From Closterium sp. NIES-65 (taxonomy: Eukaryota; Streptophyta; Zygnematophyceae; Desmidiales; Closteriaceae): DNA of 64,000 nt. The stretch lies in assembly GCA_948144175.1 (NCBI GenBank), contig CANXME010000043.1:868001-932000 (forward strand), written 5' to 3'. Made by a program: the position numbers and the translations under genes. Of this stretch, positions 11,301 to 21,330 are shown one piece after another. Every line of letters starts with the position of its first letter. Positions within the stretch are counted from its first letter, which is position 1. The notes below the pieces were generated by a model. The model did no database searches, was not told the origin of the DNA, and saw only the letters and a program-made list of their open reading frames with translations.

Positions 11301-13338
11301 ATCCACCCCTTGTTGGCGCCACTGGCCGGTTTGGCTTCTAGTGCCATGTCCAGCTGGCCGGCAGGGGTGAGCGTCCAGTGGAGGAGGAACCTGAGGAGAG
11401 GGGAATAAAAAGTAAATGAAGTAAATAAATTATGAGTTGATGTAAAGAATCATATAATGATAAGTGGCTGTTGACCAGCATTGACCACGTTGACCGGCGT
11501 TGACTCACCCTTTCCCCGTGAGGTCCTTGGAATGCTCGTATCCTGTCAACGTGGACGCATCACAGCACTGACCAGCATTGAAAACATTGAACAGCATTCA
11601 ACTCACCCTTTCCCCGTGAGGTCCTTGGAATGCTCGTATCCTGCCAGCGTGGACGCATCACACGCCGGCAAATTAGCCGCGCCACTGCTGCTACTACCAC
11701 TGCCGCTGCCGCTGCTAGTGCCGCCGCTGGTGCTGCCACCAGCGCCACCAGCACCAGTGCTACCAGGAGCAGGAGTGGGTGTTGCCGGAGTAGGGACAGG
11801 GGTGGTGGCGGTGGAGTTGCCGCCGCCGCAGTTGAAGCTGATCTTAGCCGAGCCTTGGAAGGTGCCATGGTAGTCCAGAGCCTTGCTGGCAGCAGCGGAG
11901 TAGCCCCAGATGATGGTGTTGGTGGCTGGACCTGTGAGGACGAGCGGGGCGCTCCCTCCGTCGCCCTGGGAGCGCGAGAACCTGGGGGTGGGAGATAGAG
12001 AAAAACAGGAGGGAAGAACAACATCAGCTTAGAGCCTTGCTGCCAGCACCGGGGTATCCCCAGATGATCATGTTGGTGGCGGTACCCGGGAGGACGAGCG
12101 GGGAGCAGCCGCCGCTGCCCTGGGATCGAGAGAACCTGGGAAAGAGAAACATGGGAGGAGAGAGAGCAGGAGCTGGAGTTGCCTCCACGGTTGAAGCGAG
12201 AGCAAGAGCTCATCGGATAGGGGACAGCGCCACAGCGGCTGAAGATGGTTGAGAGTGGTAGAAGTCGACTCACCCTAGATCTGGGGTGGGAAACACGTTA
12301 GGGGCGGAAGAGAGGCGGGAAAGAGGCGGGAAACATGCGGACAAGGCCAGGAAGCGAAGGGGAAGAGGCGGCAGCGAGACAATAGACGAAATAGGTACAG
12401 GAGCTTTCAGTCGAGCACGGCCATTCGGTCTTTAGGAAAACCGGGATTAAACCACGCACTTGAAAATCGTGCTGCGGCCATTCGCGCTGCTCAGCAGTCC
12501 CCCGGAGATCTTAAAGCTCGTCGAAGACACAATGGTTGTCCCGCCGTATCCAGTGGCTTTTGAACCGACTAAAAACTTTTAATAACTCACTTGATGATCG
12601 TGCTGCGTCCGTTGGCGCTGCTCAGCAGCCCTCCGGAGATCTTGAAGGTCGTCGAAGCGACAACGGTCGTTCCGTCGTATCCGCTGATGTCGTACGCGCC
12701 GACCGCGACGCCCGGCAGGTTACCAATGACGGCGTCCGCGGGAGCCATTTTCCCGTTCGCGGACCACCCCACGGAGATCCATCCGTTCTCCGCGCCGCTC
12801 CCCGGCTTCGCCTCGACCGCGATGTCGAGTCGGCTGGGAGTCGCGAGCGACCAGTGGAGAATGAACCTGGATGTCGCGATTCGGAGGGAAGGGGGAACGG
12901 GAGTAAATGTTTTTATTTTCTTCTTCTTACTCTGCAAAAGGTAAAACACACACATTACAATACCATGCATATTAAGATTTATCTTCATGTATCGATATTG
13001 GAGTGGCTTTATACCGAGAGCAGGGAACGATAAGTGGCCGTTCCAATTCACGCCGATACGGAGTCTGTCGGAGCCTCATTACGATGCGTATATTGAAGTA
13101 GATGTGTGCACTATGTTATGCCGGGTGCGGCAACTTACCCTTGCCCCGTGAGGTCTCGCATATGCTGGTAACCCGACAGGGTCGACGCCTCGCAACCGGC
13201 TGCTGCTGCGCCCGCCGCCGCCGCCCCCGATAGAGTAAGAGCAAGCAGGCTTATAAAGAGGACGCGGGCGAATGCCGTCGCGCTGCGAGGGTCCAGTCGA
13301 TCGCTTCGCCGCAGAGAAAACATCTTCGCGATTGACAT
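8325..13338 (-). CDS. Three-DOMON cytochrome b561 protein
   Basis: Predicted membrane redox protein of the plant CYBDOM type: extracellular DOMON domains fused to a b561 core that passes electrons across the membrane, typically from ascorbate. Eight exons by GT-AG borders: 13139-13338, 12591-12866, 11607-11981, 11115-11390, 10281-10679, 9581-9955, 8800-9349, 8325-8495, about 874 residues. The start may be 13338 or 13323. A signal peptide ends near GAAAAGAAAAG. DOMONs 1 and 2 are each split by an intron after STIIK; DOMON 3 is one exon. Each keeps the haem-type Met (GKMxPADxV) and a late His (YHG or NHM). The b561 part shows the expected histidines in VHAWLLG, THKWMQ, HGQLG and IHWVLG, with about six hydrophobic spans. 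Ser/Gly/Pro-rich linkers separate the DOMONs. The stop is TAG at 8325-8327. Family assignment is firm; exon ends are predicted by eye. Confidence 0.85.
9975..10045. repeat. GAGT/GAGA simple repeat in intron
   Basis: Runs of gagtgagtgagtgag and gagagggagagag lie immediately upstream (minus sense) of the DOMON 3 exon, within the pyrimidine-rich side of its splice acceptor. Similar tracts precede many DOMON exons in both b561 genes. Confidence 0.8.
10143..10212 (-). pseudogene. Partial copy of linker exon end
   Basis: This repeats the end of the exon at 10281-10331 (gatgcccacctgtcgccact, then the bases coding STIPGLEC), including its splice donor. It lies in the next intron and cannot code in frame with DOMON 3. 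It is exon debris from a local duplication. Confidence 0.65.
10738..10806 (-). pseudogene. Partial copy of a DOMON segment
   Basis: This repeats the part of DOMON coding TNTI(I/T)WGYSA found at about 10580-10625, in an intron and without the rest of the domain. Confidence 0.6.
10900..11075 (-). pseudogene. Partial copy of the DOMON 2 exon
   Basis: This copies most of 11115-11262 (VIGNLPDGSVG, DASAVLPSTNFKIS), with ctcatgtcatac in both. Its 3' part is disturbed by an insertion of ttgaagcatagaag-type repeats, so the copy cannot substitute for the exon cleanly. Confidence 0.7.
11505..11570 (-). pseudogene. Partial copy of linker exon end
   Basis: This repeats 11600-11665 (caccctttccccgtgaggtc, then the bases coding YEHSKDL), including the donor site. 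It lies in the intron downstream of that exon. Confidence 0.7.
12030..12138 (-). pseudogene. Partial copy of DOMON 1 second-half exon
   Basis: This codes FSRSQGSGG...NMIIWGYPGAGSKAL, matching the start of the exon at 11820-11981, then breaks off. It has its own acceptor-like gttctctcgatcc start, so an alternative splice use cannot be excluded. Confidence 0.65.
12454..12556 (-). pseudogene. Partial copy of DOMON 1 first-half exon
   Basis: This repeats about 12590-12692 (coding FKISGGLLSSANGRSTI) with several substitutions. Its donor-side sequence is gcacttgaa in place of actcacttga, so the GT donor appears lost. Confidence 0.7.
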
Positions 13339-15130
13339 CTCCCAAGCCGGCGGTTCTGTTGCGAATGTGACGTTTTGCAAACGAGGAAGGCGAAAGCGCA
13401 GAACGGAAAGCTGTTTTCGCAAAACGCATAAAGTTTTTGCGAGTGCGAGGCAGATGACAGCCTTGATGGCGAGAATGCGGCGCGCGGAAGGGGTAAAATT
13501 CAAGAGTGAGAAACGGCAATGCGGTTCGGATTGATTTTATGAAAGCGCAAGAGCTTCCTGCTCGAACTATTGTAGAGCATACGCCGAATAAACTCGATTT
13601 ACTAGGAGCTCACCTTATTGTCGGTTTGGTAGCTTATAACTTCTGGTTTCTTCGGGAATTGAAAGGCAGCAACGTGGAAGAATCGCGGCGTGGAATGCGG
13701 CCAATGACGGTTGAGTAAATTATTATGCTGGCCTTCCGGGCGTTGGCGGGGGGGAAGATGGCGTGACTTGAACTTTCAAGCGTTCGGCGCGTGCGAGGGA
13801 AGCAAGGAGCTGGAGACGAAACACGGAGTAAGCGGAAAGGTGAGTGATGAGACGCGGCACTGCTGGCGAGTACCTTACGGGACTGTGAAAGCCGCGCAGA
13901 GCAGATTTGGCTGGGGAGAGGGTGGATGGTGAACGTGAAAAGAGGCGTCAGTAAAGACGGAGTGGAAGATGGAATCAGATTGATGATGCTGAAAGGGGAA
14001 CGTTTTTATCCGAGCAGGCAGCAGCAGTGACAGCAGCAGCATTACAGTACAGTACAGTTCTGACAGCGGCAGCGCGGTTACGCATGGCAGCACCAGCGGG
14101 GGCGCGTTAGCGGGGAGAGGATGGGGGGCGTGGCGGACGAAACGAGGCAAAGGCGCATGTTGAAGTCTTGTACGTGAAGACTGGGTGTGCGCGATTGGTC
14201 GGAATCCATGTTTCCGCTTGTTTGAAGGGAAAGGAAGCGCGCTGTGGCTGGCGAAAGCAGCGTCGACGGGGGAGAGGGTTCGGGAAGCGCATGGTTTTAG
14301 GGAAGAAGCAGCGGGGAGATTTCTTGAGTTGCGCTGGCGGTGGTGGTGTAGGGGAGTACCCGCTTTCTTTTAGTAGGTTGAATCGGGAGTCCGGGTTCAG
14401 GAGGTGTTGGTACTGGTTGTATCTAAAATGAGGGAATTGGAAACCAGAGCAGAGCGATAGGGTTGTTCGCCTTTGCTTTTGCGAAGCGTTTAGTTGAGTA
14501 ATTCTTGCTTTTCGAGATGAGAGGGCAACCAAACCTATTGGGCTGGTTTGGAACGGCAAATATTCAGGGATCCCAAGCCACGGGTCTTCAAACCAAGGGT
14601 ACAGTAGTTGTGATAAGCGGTGAATCTTGCGTGCCGAACTTCAGGGACCACCAACGCCGCGCGGTGTGTGGTTCTCGGGCAGGAGCAAAAAGCCTGCGCT
14701 ACGATGGGGCGGGAAATGGATGTCCAGCGCGGTTTCGATGGGCAAGTTCTGCATTACAGTGCAAGTGTATTTCATGGTCCACCTGGTTGCCAACGTGGAG
14801 AGCCAGAATGAGAAACTGTCCATTTGAGTCACGTATGTTGAGGTAGCAAGTGCTTCTCGCGTGTTCATCGCGTGTGTCGGTGAGAAGGTTTGTAAAGGAA
14901 GCAACGGAATTCAACGCCGACAGTGACGTAGAAAATATTGAACACACCGCCAACCAACCACAACCACGAGGTCGTGGGCACCGCATCACGCCTCGTGCAC
15001 ATGACCATACCGGGCAGGTGAGAAAAACAAAACATCCCAGCAAGTTTGTGTGTGGTGTATGGACCTGTGATTTGCCAACGTCAGCAGATCATGCTTAGGA
15101 CAGTTCAATGTTCGGACTGTTGAGTAGCAG
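13339..15130. other. Upstream region, no gene recognised
   Basis: This is the presumed promoter side of the three-DOMON gene, followed by sequence without convincing coding exons. Open frames here are short and lack family features. A (tacag)n-like stretch, acagtacagtacagt, occurs near 14043-14057. Confidence 0.5.
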
Positions 15131-15397
15131 TAAAGCCGGCGGCCCAAATTGTTCATGCTTTTAAAAGTTGACCAGAGGGAGTTTTTCTGTTGTGGGCTTT
15201 GGCGAGAGTTTCCGATTTCGTCTAGGTTCGTTCTTTTCGCGAGACCCAGCCAACCCTCGGTTTTCCCCCTGGTGAGTGAATCTGTCTTCGGAAGTCCCAA
15301 ATTGCAAGTGCGTGACTTTCAAAAACTTGGACACTCAACTTCGTCAAGTTTTAAAAACTTGACCCTCGCGGCCCGCAATTTGGGACGCGGGCTGTAA
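15131..15397. mobile_element. MITE-like element with related inverted ends
   Basis: The left end (taaagccggcggcccaaatt) and the right end read from the other strand (ttacagcccgcgtcccaaat) are imperfect inverted repeats. Each is followed inward by a near-palindrome of the type caagttttaaaaacttg. Length is about 267 bp, there is no coding capacity, and a related element lies at 23104-23374. No clear target-site duplication was found, so the ends are approximate. Confidence 0.5.
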
Positions 15398-15451
15398 GAG
15401 AACAAACCGCTCTGGAGTCCCTGATGTTAGGAATTTCCCAATTCCTTGCCT

Positions 15452-15500
15452 TAAAGCCGTTGGCCCAAATTGCACAAGTTTTTAAAACTTGGCCCAGGGG
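15452..15500. mobile_element. Solo end of the same MITE-like family
   Basis: The sequence ttaaagccgttggcccaaat, then a palindromic caagtttttaaaacttg, matches the inverted end of the 23.3-kb element closely. No partner end is seen downstream, so this is a fragment. Confidence 0.45.
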
Positions 15501-16143
15501 AAAAACGGGTGGCGAGGGGTGTGAAAGGGAAAGTTGGGAGCCGAAAGAAGGCACACCCAGTAAGCGAAATCGCGAATTTTTTAGCGAACAGCCGAGTCTA
15601 ACAACAGAAAACCAGCCAATAGAAATTGTCGCACGGCGCACCACACACCGCGACCAAAAATCACACAACACAACACTTTCGCAGCTCTTGCGCTGCCACA
15701 CACACAACACCATGACCTAGGCTTTCGACAACCAACCATGAGGCCCGCTAGTGCTTGATACTGCATACAGCAGCCAACTATAGTAGGCGGCACGAGCAAG
15801 CACACTTGCGTCGCGGATGATAAAACTACCAAACCCTTAGCATTACGACAACCATAAAGGTTGCAGTTGAGATAAAAAACGTCACACGACCGTCATCAAC
15901 AAACAGAACCACTTCATTCGAGACGGCGAGATAGGGAATATGGCCCGTCGCCCTGGAAAGGATGCTTCTCGAAGGTACGAAAAAACCCTGGACACGGCAC
16001 GAACGTCGGCGCGAAACTGAAAGCATCGGAATGCGGCGAAATATCAAACACTGAATGCCAGCGCGGATAACGTCATATGGCACTACGTGGGAAACCTCAC
16101 TTTCGCCCAATAAATATCGACGCCTCTTGACCATCTCCCATGC
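15501..16143. other. No gene recognised
   Basis: No supported coding exon, RNA gene or mobile element. The stretch ends at the pyrimidine-rich satellite block. Confidence 0.5.
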
Positions 16144-16305
16144 ACCCACCTTCGCCATCACTTCCCCCTACTGTCGCCATCACTTCCCCCTCACGTCGCC
16201 TCCACTTCCCCCTACTGTCGCCATCACTTCCCCCTCCCGTCGCCTCCACTTCCCCCTCACGTCGCCTCCACTTCCCCCTCCCGTCGCCTCCACTTCCCCC
16301 TGGTC
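16144..16305. repeat. 22-bp pyrimidine-rich repeat
   Basis: Units such as cttccccctactgtcgccatca and cttccccctcacgtcgcctcca (given only as examples of the 22-bp period) alternate about seven times. Read in any frame this gives Pro/Ser/His-rich peptides. Confidence 0.75.
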
Positions 16306-16975
16306 ATTCTCTTTCCCCCTTTCCTCACCCCCTTCACCACCCTGGTCATTCTCTTCTCCCCTTTCTACACCCTGCTCACCCCTTTCTACACCCTGCGCAC
16401 TCTCTTTCCCCCATTCCTCACCCCCTTCACCACCCTGGTCATTCTCTTTCCCCCTTTCCTCACCCCCTTCACCACCCTGGTCATTCTCTTTCCCCCTTTC
16501 CTCACCCCCTTCACCACCCTGGTCATTCTCTTTCCCCCTTTCCTCACCCCCTTCACCACCCTGGTCATTCTCTTTCCCCCATTCCTCACCCCCTTCACCA
16601 CCCTGGTCATTCTCTTTCCCCCTTTCCTCACCCCCTTCACCACCCTGGTCATTCTCTTTCCCCCTTTCCTCACCCCCTTCACCACCCTGGTCATTCTCTT
16701 TCCCCCTTTCCTCACCCCCTTCACCACCCTGGTCATTCTCTTTCCCCCATTCCTCACCCCCTTCACCACCCTGGTCATTCTCTTTCCCCCTTTCCTCACC
16801 CCCTTCACCTCTCTGGTCATTCTCTTTCCCCCTTTCCTCACCCCCTTCACCACCCTGGTCATTCTCTTTCCCCCTTTCCTCACCCCCTTCACCACCCTGG
16901 TCATTCTCTTTCCCCCTTTCCTCACCCCCTTCACCACCCTGGTCATTCTCTTTCCCCCTTTCCTCACCCCCTTCA
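16306..16975. repeat. 42-bp pyrimidine-rich satellite, about 15 copies
   Basis: The unit begins cattctctttccccctttcc and continues tcacccccttcaccaccctggt, period 42 bp. Copies are nearly identical; rare variants are cccat for ccctt and ctctct for ccaccct. One strand is almost pure C/T. The period is a multiple of three, so frames stay open on both strands (14-residue units FSFPLSSPPSPPWS plus, EGGEERGKENDQGG minus). No start context, splice signal or non-repeat coding flank supports a gene. Confidence 0.9.
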
Positions 16976-17135
16976 ACACACGGCTCACTCTTTTCCACAC
17001 TTGCTCACCCCCTTCTACACCCTGCGATCTCTATTTCCCCTACAAACACCCTCCCTGTCCCCCAGTCCTACCCTCCCTTTCCCCCCCTCCACCTCGTCCT
17101 TCCCCGCACTACCCTTTCCTTTCCACCACACCTGC

Positions 17136-17425
17136 CCGTCCAATCCCCCACTACCCCCGATCCAATCCCCCACTTCCCCCGATCCAATCCCCCACTTCCC
17201 CCGATCCAATCCCCCACTTCCCCCGATCCAATCCCCCACTTCCCCCGATCCAATCCCCCACTTCCCCCGATCCAATCCCCCACTTCCCCCCATCCAATCC
17301 CCCACTTCCCCTGATCCAATCCCCCACTTCCCCCCATCCAATGCCCCACTCCCCCCCGTCCAATCCCCCACGTCCCCCCATCCAATCCCCCACTTCCCCC
17401 CATCCAATGCCCCACTTCCCCTGGT
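17136..17425. repeat. 22-bp satellite, about 13 copies
   Basis: The unit ccaatcccccacttcccccg plus at repeats with period 22 bp. Variants include ccccatccaat and a few gtccaat. Because 22 is not a multiple of three, the encoded peptide has a 22-residue super-period. Confidence 0.9.
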
Positions 17426-17539
17426 CCGATTTTCCCACACCACTAGGGCCACACCACCTTTCCGACTGTGCATGCCCTCCTATCTTGCAGCGACCCATTT
17501 CATCCTAGGTTCGCCCTCCCATCTGCGCCTCATTCTCAC

Positions 17540-17655
17540 CAGCACCATCAACACCACCCATTCACCACACCATCAACACCACCCACTCACCAGCACCATC
17601 AACACCACCCACTCACCAGCACCATGTATACCACCCACTCACCAGCACCATGATT
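17540..17655. repeat. 26-bp minisatellite, about four copies
   Basis: Units of accatcaacaccacccactc plus accagc, period 26 bp, the last copies changing catcaac to catgtat. No gene association is seen. Confidence 0.8.
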
Positions 17656-18420
17656 ATGGCGGTTGAAATGCGCTCGCATCACCTCACACGGGTGATGCGG
17701 GGGGAAGGTGCTGCAGGATGGGTTGTACGAAAATGAGGGGATGTGAACCTGCAGAGGGGAAGGTGGGAGAGGCAACACAGTGGGCTCGTTTCCCCCACTT
17801 ATTATTCCCCGTCGGGGCTCATCATCTGTTTTGGTGTCCACCGTCAATCTCGTCCATCTTTCCTCATTCAAATGCTACTGAATCTGCGCGCACGCCCAGC
17901 ATTGTCGCGCAGGACATACAAGTTGTCCGTCATTGTATTTGGCTGTTGGGGTCTCCCTTGTAACGCATATCCAGCCATCGATTCCAAACCGTGCAAATCT
18001 ATACACCATTTCCAAACCCAACCTTCAGGCGTGGGAGGCAGACGGATGCAAGAGCAAGTGGAGGGTCCACTGTAGCGAATCTTAGCGACGAGCATGACAA
18101 GGCGGTTCACGGCATATCCAAGCATATGAGGCCAGTCATATGCCTTCAACGATGCGGGTTGTCGGCATTGATGGGGGGGAAGACCGAGGCGACAACTGCT
18201 GATGTTCTTTACTACTTCATGATGAACGCCCCTACAGCGTACAAACGGCTGATGCGGGCTGCCAAAGAAGCAGGTAAGGGTGGAAAGTTGGTGATCAAGT
18301 CATAGCATGGTCGTGTGTCCGTGATAGTTGAGCAATCTGATTGTTTTGCGCATCACAACGGCACAAGCAGCCACACAATAATGGATGGGGTGTACTTGGT
18401 GTCACCGTTGTTCCGTGGCA

Positions 18421-18987
18421 GGAACACATGGGGGAGATGCATTGGCGACGGCAGAGCTTCACCTTGAGGCATACGGGCGCCAGTTCGATGCACGGGCAAA
18501 CAGTGGTATTAACGCCGTAACTGGGATAGTGGAGAAGGCAGATTGCCCAATCGAGGGTCTGGTTTACAACTTCCCGCCCTACAAAGAGGATAAGAAGGGG
18601 AAAATACGCCCTGTTCGTGGAAACGGTTGGGGTGGGGCCCGAAGGGGTAAAGCCTTCGAGAGCGTGCGTGGACAAGGTGAGCAACATCGTGGCGTTGGCA
18701 CAAGACTATGCTATGTTGGCCATACAACCATGCAGCATGCTTCAGACGGAGGGTTTGTGAAGGCTGTACTGTTTATGAAGCGAAACTGAACTAGAGTCTG
18801 AATGCAAGTGCGTGTATACCCTAATGATTCTGATACATGGCGTATGTGCAGATGTTGCCCAATCAACAGGAGCTGAAACAGAGGGGGTTGCTCCAAGCCT
18901 GCAGCCTCATTGTACGATTGTTAGCACTGAAAGCAGCCAACAGCACGCGGTACTCCATGCAGCTGGCGTACCAGATCAAGCCCAAAG
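18421..18987 (+). CDS. Two candidate exons of an unknown gene
   Basis: A stretch at about 18421-18676 is preceded by a ccgtggcag acceptor and followed by a gtgagc donor. It codes a normal-looking segment with ALATAELHLEAYGRQFDARA then NSGINAVTG and VYNFPPYKEDKKGK. A second stretch at about 18851-18987, between tgtgcag and gtgagac, can join in frame. An earlier block ending at a gtaaggg donor near 18272 may also belong. No family is recognised. The next coding sequence downstream on this strand is the transposase-like block at 19.93 kb, so these may be exons of one transposon-derived gene; that link is inference. Confidence 0.35.
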
Positions 18988-19143
18988 GTGAGACAGTGCG
19001 TAGATGGGGTTGGTTGAATGAGGTGTAAAACTAGGGGTGGTATTGAATGAATAGGTGGAAAGTGAAGACATTCGAGCATCCACGAGCCCTCACACACCCA
19101 CTCATGCCCGCACGTGTGCATGAGCTCATAAGAATACAGACAC

Positions 19144-19330
19144 ATGCACGCACCTTTGGCACCATGCAGCCCCATGCGCACGCACCTTTGGCACCATGTA
19201 GTCACATGCGCACGCACCTTTGGCGCACCATGCAGTCACACGCACATTTGGCACCATGCAGTCACACGCACCTTTGGCACCATGCAGTCACACGCACCTT
19301 TGGCACCATGCAGTCACACGCACCCTTGCC
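19144..19330. repeat. 26-bp minisatellite (acctttggcacc type)
   Basis: Units of cacgcacctttggcaccatg plus cagtca, period about 26 bp, about seven copies, the first two with an extra catgcg. Confidence 0.85.
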
Positions 19331-19612
19331 ACGTGCCATTGCGCCCTGCCTTGTGCTCTCCCATTGCGACCTGGATTGTGCCCTCCCATTGCGCCCTGCC
19401 TTGTGCTCTCCCATTGCGCCCTGCCTTGTGCCCTCCCATTGCGCCCTGCCTTGTGCCCTCCCATTGCGCCATGCCTTGTGCCCTCCCATTGCGCCTTGCC
19501 TTGTGCCCTCCCATTGCGCCCTGCCCTGTGCCCTCCCATTGCGCCATGCCTTGTGCCATCCCATTGCGACCTGGAGTGTGCCCTCCCATTGCGCCCTGCC
19601 TATGGGCCCTCC
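19331..19612. repeat. 26-bp minisatellite (cattgcgccctg type)
   Basis: Units of ccctcccattgcgccctgcc plus ttgtgc, period 26 bp, about ten copies, abutting the previous array. All frames are Cys/Pro/Ala-rich by composition and are not treated as coding. Confidence 0.88.
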
Positions 19613-19929
19613 AGGAATACTCATCAGGATGGGCCCCTCAAGGATACTCCAGTTCCAGTCCCGAGAGGGTGGCCACGTGCTCCAGCCGTCAAGTACATGT
19701 CACCGTACATGGTATGTTTCTTGGAGCCAAGATACATGCTAGAAGCATTAGCACCACTTCGTATCAGTTGCACAAGAAAAGCCTGCGGCGGGAGCATGTC
19801 CCTCGTGTCATGGAAAACTACATGGGCTTCACTAGGACTGTATTGGCACTGTAGTACATGCCCTACCCGCACGGAGATATGGACAAGCCCGAAGAAGGAA
19901 AACCCCCCTAATGGGAAGCGGACCGGACC

Positions 19930-20415
19930 AAGGTCTATACAGCTGATGCCAAAGTTTGTGGGTGCGTTTGCCCTCGGAGGGTTAGGGTTTCAAGTGATGT
20001 GGGAAGTGTGTCGCAACCTCGGAATGCCAACTCCTGGAAAAACGGCATTTTACCGACTGTTGCAGGGTGAAAAGGGTTTGTGGAAGGCTATCATTCGTGC
20101 AGCCCAGGTTTCTATGGAAGTAGTGCGTGATAGCTTGTCTAAGAGGGCTGGTGGGGTGGGATATATTAGCGTAGATGGTAGATTTAGCCAAGCTCGAGAG
20201 GCGGAGTGGTGCTGTGTGTCTTTTCTGCATCCCGAGAGTAGGAAAATTGTGCATGTCGAAAATACGAAGAAGTATGTCCATGATCCTTCATCCCCTAGGC
20301 TAGAAAGCGTTGCATTCAACTTAGGCATGGACCATTTCAAGAATGTGGGGTTTGAAGTGGCTGGTATTGTTACGGACGAGGGTAGTACATTCAAGACTGT
20401 GGCTGCGGACAGAGG
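19930..20415 (+). pseudogene. DDE-transposase-like fragment
   Basis: One plus frame codes a globular segment of about 160 residues: a helical part (FVGAFALGGLGFQVMWEVCR, then KTAFYRLLQGEKGLWKA), then GYISVDGRFSQAREAEWC, SRKIVHVENTKK, and GFEVAGIVTDEGSTFK. The order Asp in a beta-strand (SVDGR), a strand pair, then a second Asp (VTDEG) fits the RNase-H fold of DDE transposases of Mutator- or Kolobok-like DNA transposons. The frame runs into repeat sequence at about 20415 (GVGHQHDL), so the C-terminal half with the third acidic residue is missing. Family placement is tentative. Confidence 0.45.
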
Positions 20416-20580
20416 GGTGGGACACCAGCACGACCTTTGACCACAGTTAGCATCGCTATTAGCACCAGAGGGGTGGCTGTGGCTGCAGATGAGGGTATAT
20501 CAGCACCAGAGGGGTGGCTGTGGCCCCCATTGCACCCACCTTTGACCACAGTTAGCATCGCTATTAGCACCACTGCCTGA
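20416..20580. repeat. Short direct duplication
   Basis: The sequence cacctttgaccacagttagc plus atcgctattagcacca appears near 20432-20466 (in variant form) and 20538-20573. Between the copies, gcaccagaggggtggctgtg occurs twice, about 37 bp apart. Confidence 0.7.
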
Positions 20581-21330
20581 GTGTACACTCACTTCCCCTT
20601 ACCTGCACTTCGCCCACCGTGCCGCGCTGCTCAGGTCAGGCTGAATTGGGAGCGTATCAATGACGCACACCCGCAGCCACAGCACCAGCTAGCACCACCG
20701 CTAGCGCCACCAGCGCCACCCTCAGCACCACTGCCTCGTACTTTCTCACCTGCACTGTGAACACTCGAGGTCTGGCCTCCATGGGAGAGTATCAATGAGG
20801 CAGGACAAGGCACACCCACGGCCATAGCACCAGCTAGAACCACCCCCGGCGAAACCTATGAACATCATACTAGCGCCACTAGTGGCACCTGGCGCCTCAT
20901 ATTCCCTCACCGCACTTTGACCACTTGTGGCCTGGTACCCACGGGTGAGGATCAACGAGGCAACGGGCCCCATACCCACCACCACAGCACCTGCTGGCAC
21001 CAACCCCACCCCCAGCAACATTAAGCCCAGCACCACTATCAGCACCAGTGCCTCATTTTCCCTCACAACCATACTTTGACCACTTGTGCCGCTCAGGCAG
21101 CCATGAGAGAGGATCAATGAGGCAGCACAGCATCCACCCAGCACCTGCTAGTACCACCAGCAGCACCACCAGTGCCACTATTAGCCTCACCTTCACTTTG
21201 ACCACTCGTGCTGCTCTGGCCGCCGTGGGAGGCGATCACTAAGGCAGCATGACGCACAGACAGCACCAGGGCACCCGTCACAACCAGCCCCAGCAGGACC
21301 AGCGCGGGATGGCTCATTGCTGTCCTCTGG
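20581..21330 (-). repeat. Tandem ~155-bp exon-like array
   Basis: Five degenerate copies share, in minus sense, a hydrophobic block (VLVLIVVLGLMLLG type), then an (A/S)LI(L/A)S(H/R)G block, then a TSGQS block. Copies centre near 20660, 20790, 20950, 21100 and 21230. The most upstream copy begins at a possible ATG (about 21314, MSHPALVLLGLVVTGALVLS) that looks like a signal peptide or membrane anchor. This may be a small secreted-protein gene with duplicated exons or an expanded repeat; the function is unknown. Confidence 0.4.

Noticed and set aside
14107-14559. Minus-strand frame upstream of the three-DOMON gene.
   Set aside because: No family feature is seen, and overlapping plus-strand frames are equally long. 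It probably lies in promoter or spacer DNA.
16055-17666. Two overlapping long plus-strand frames giving Pro/Ser-rich proteins of 400-500 residues, like a cell-wall hydroxyproline-rich protein.
   Set aside because: They are shadows of the 42-bp and 22-bp satellites. Several frames are open at once on both strands, and there is no non-repeat domain, signal peptide or splice support.
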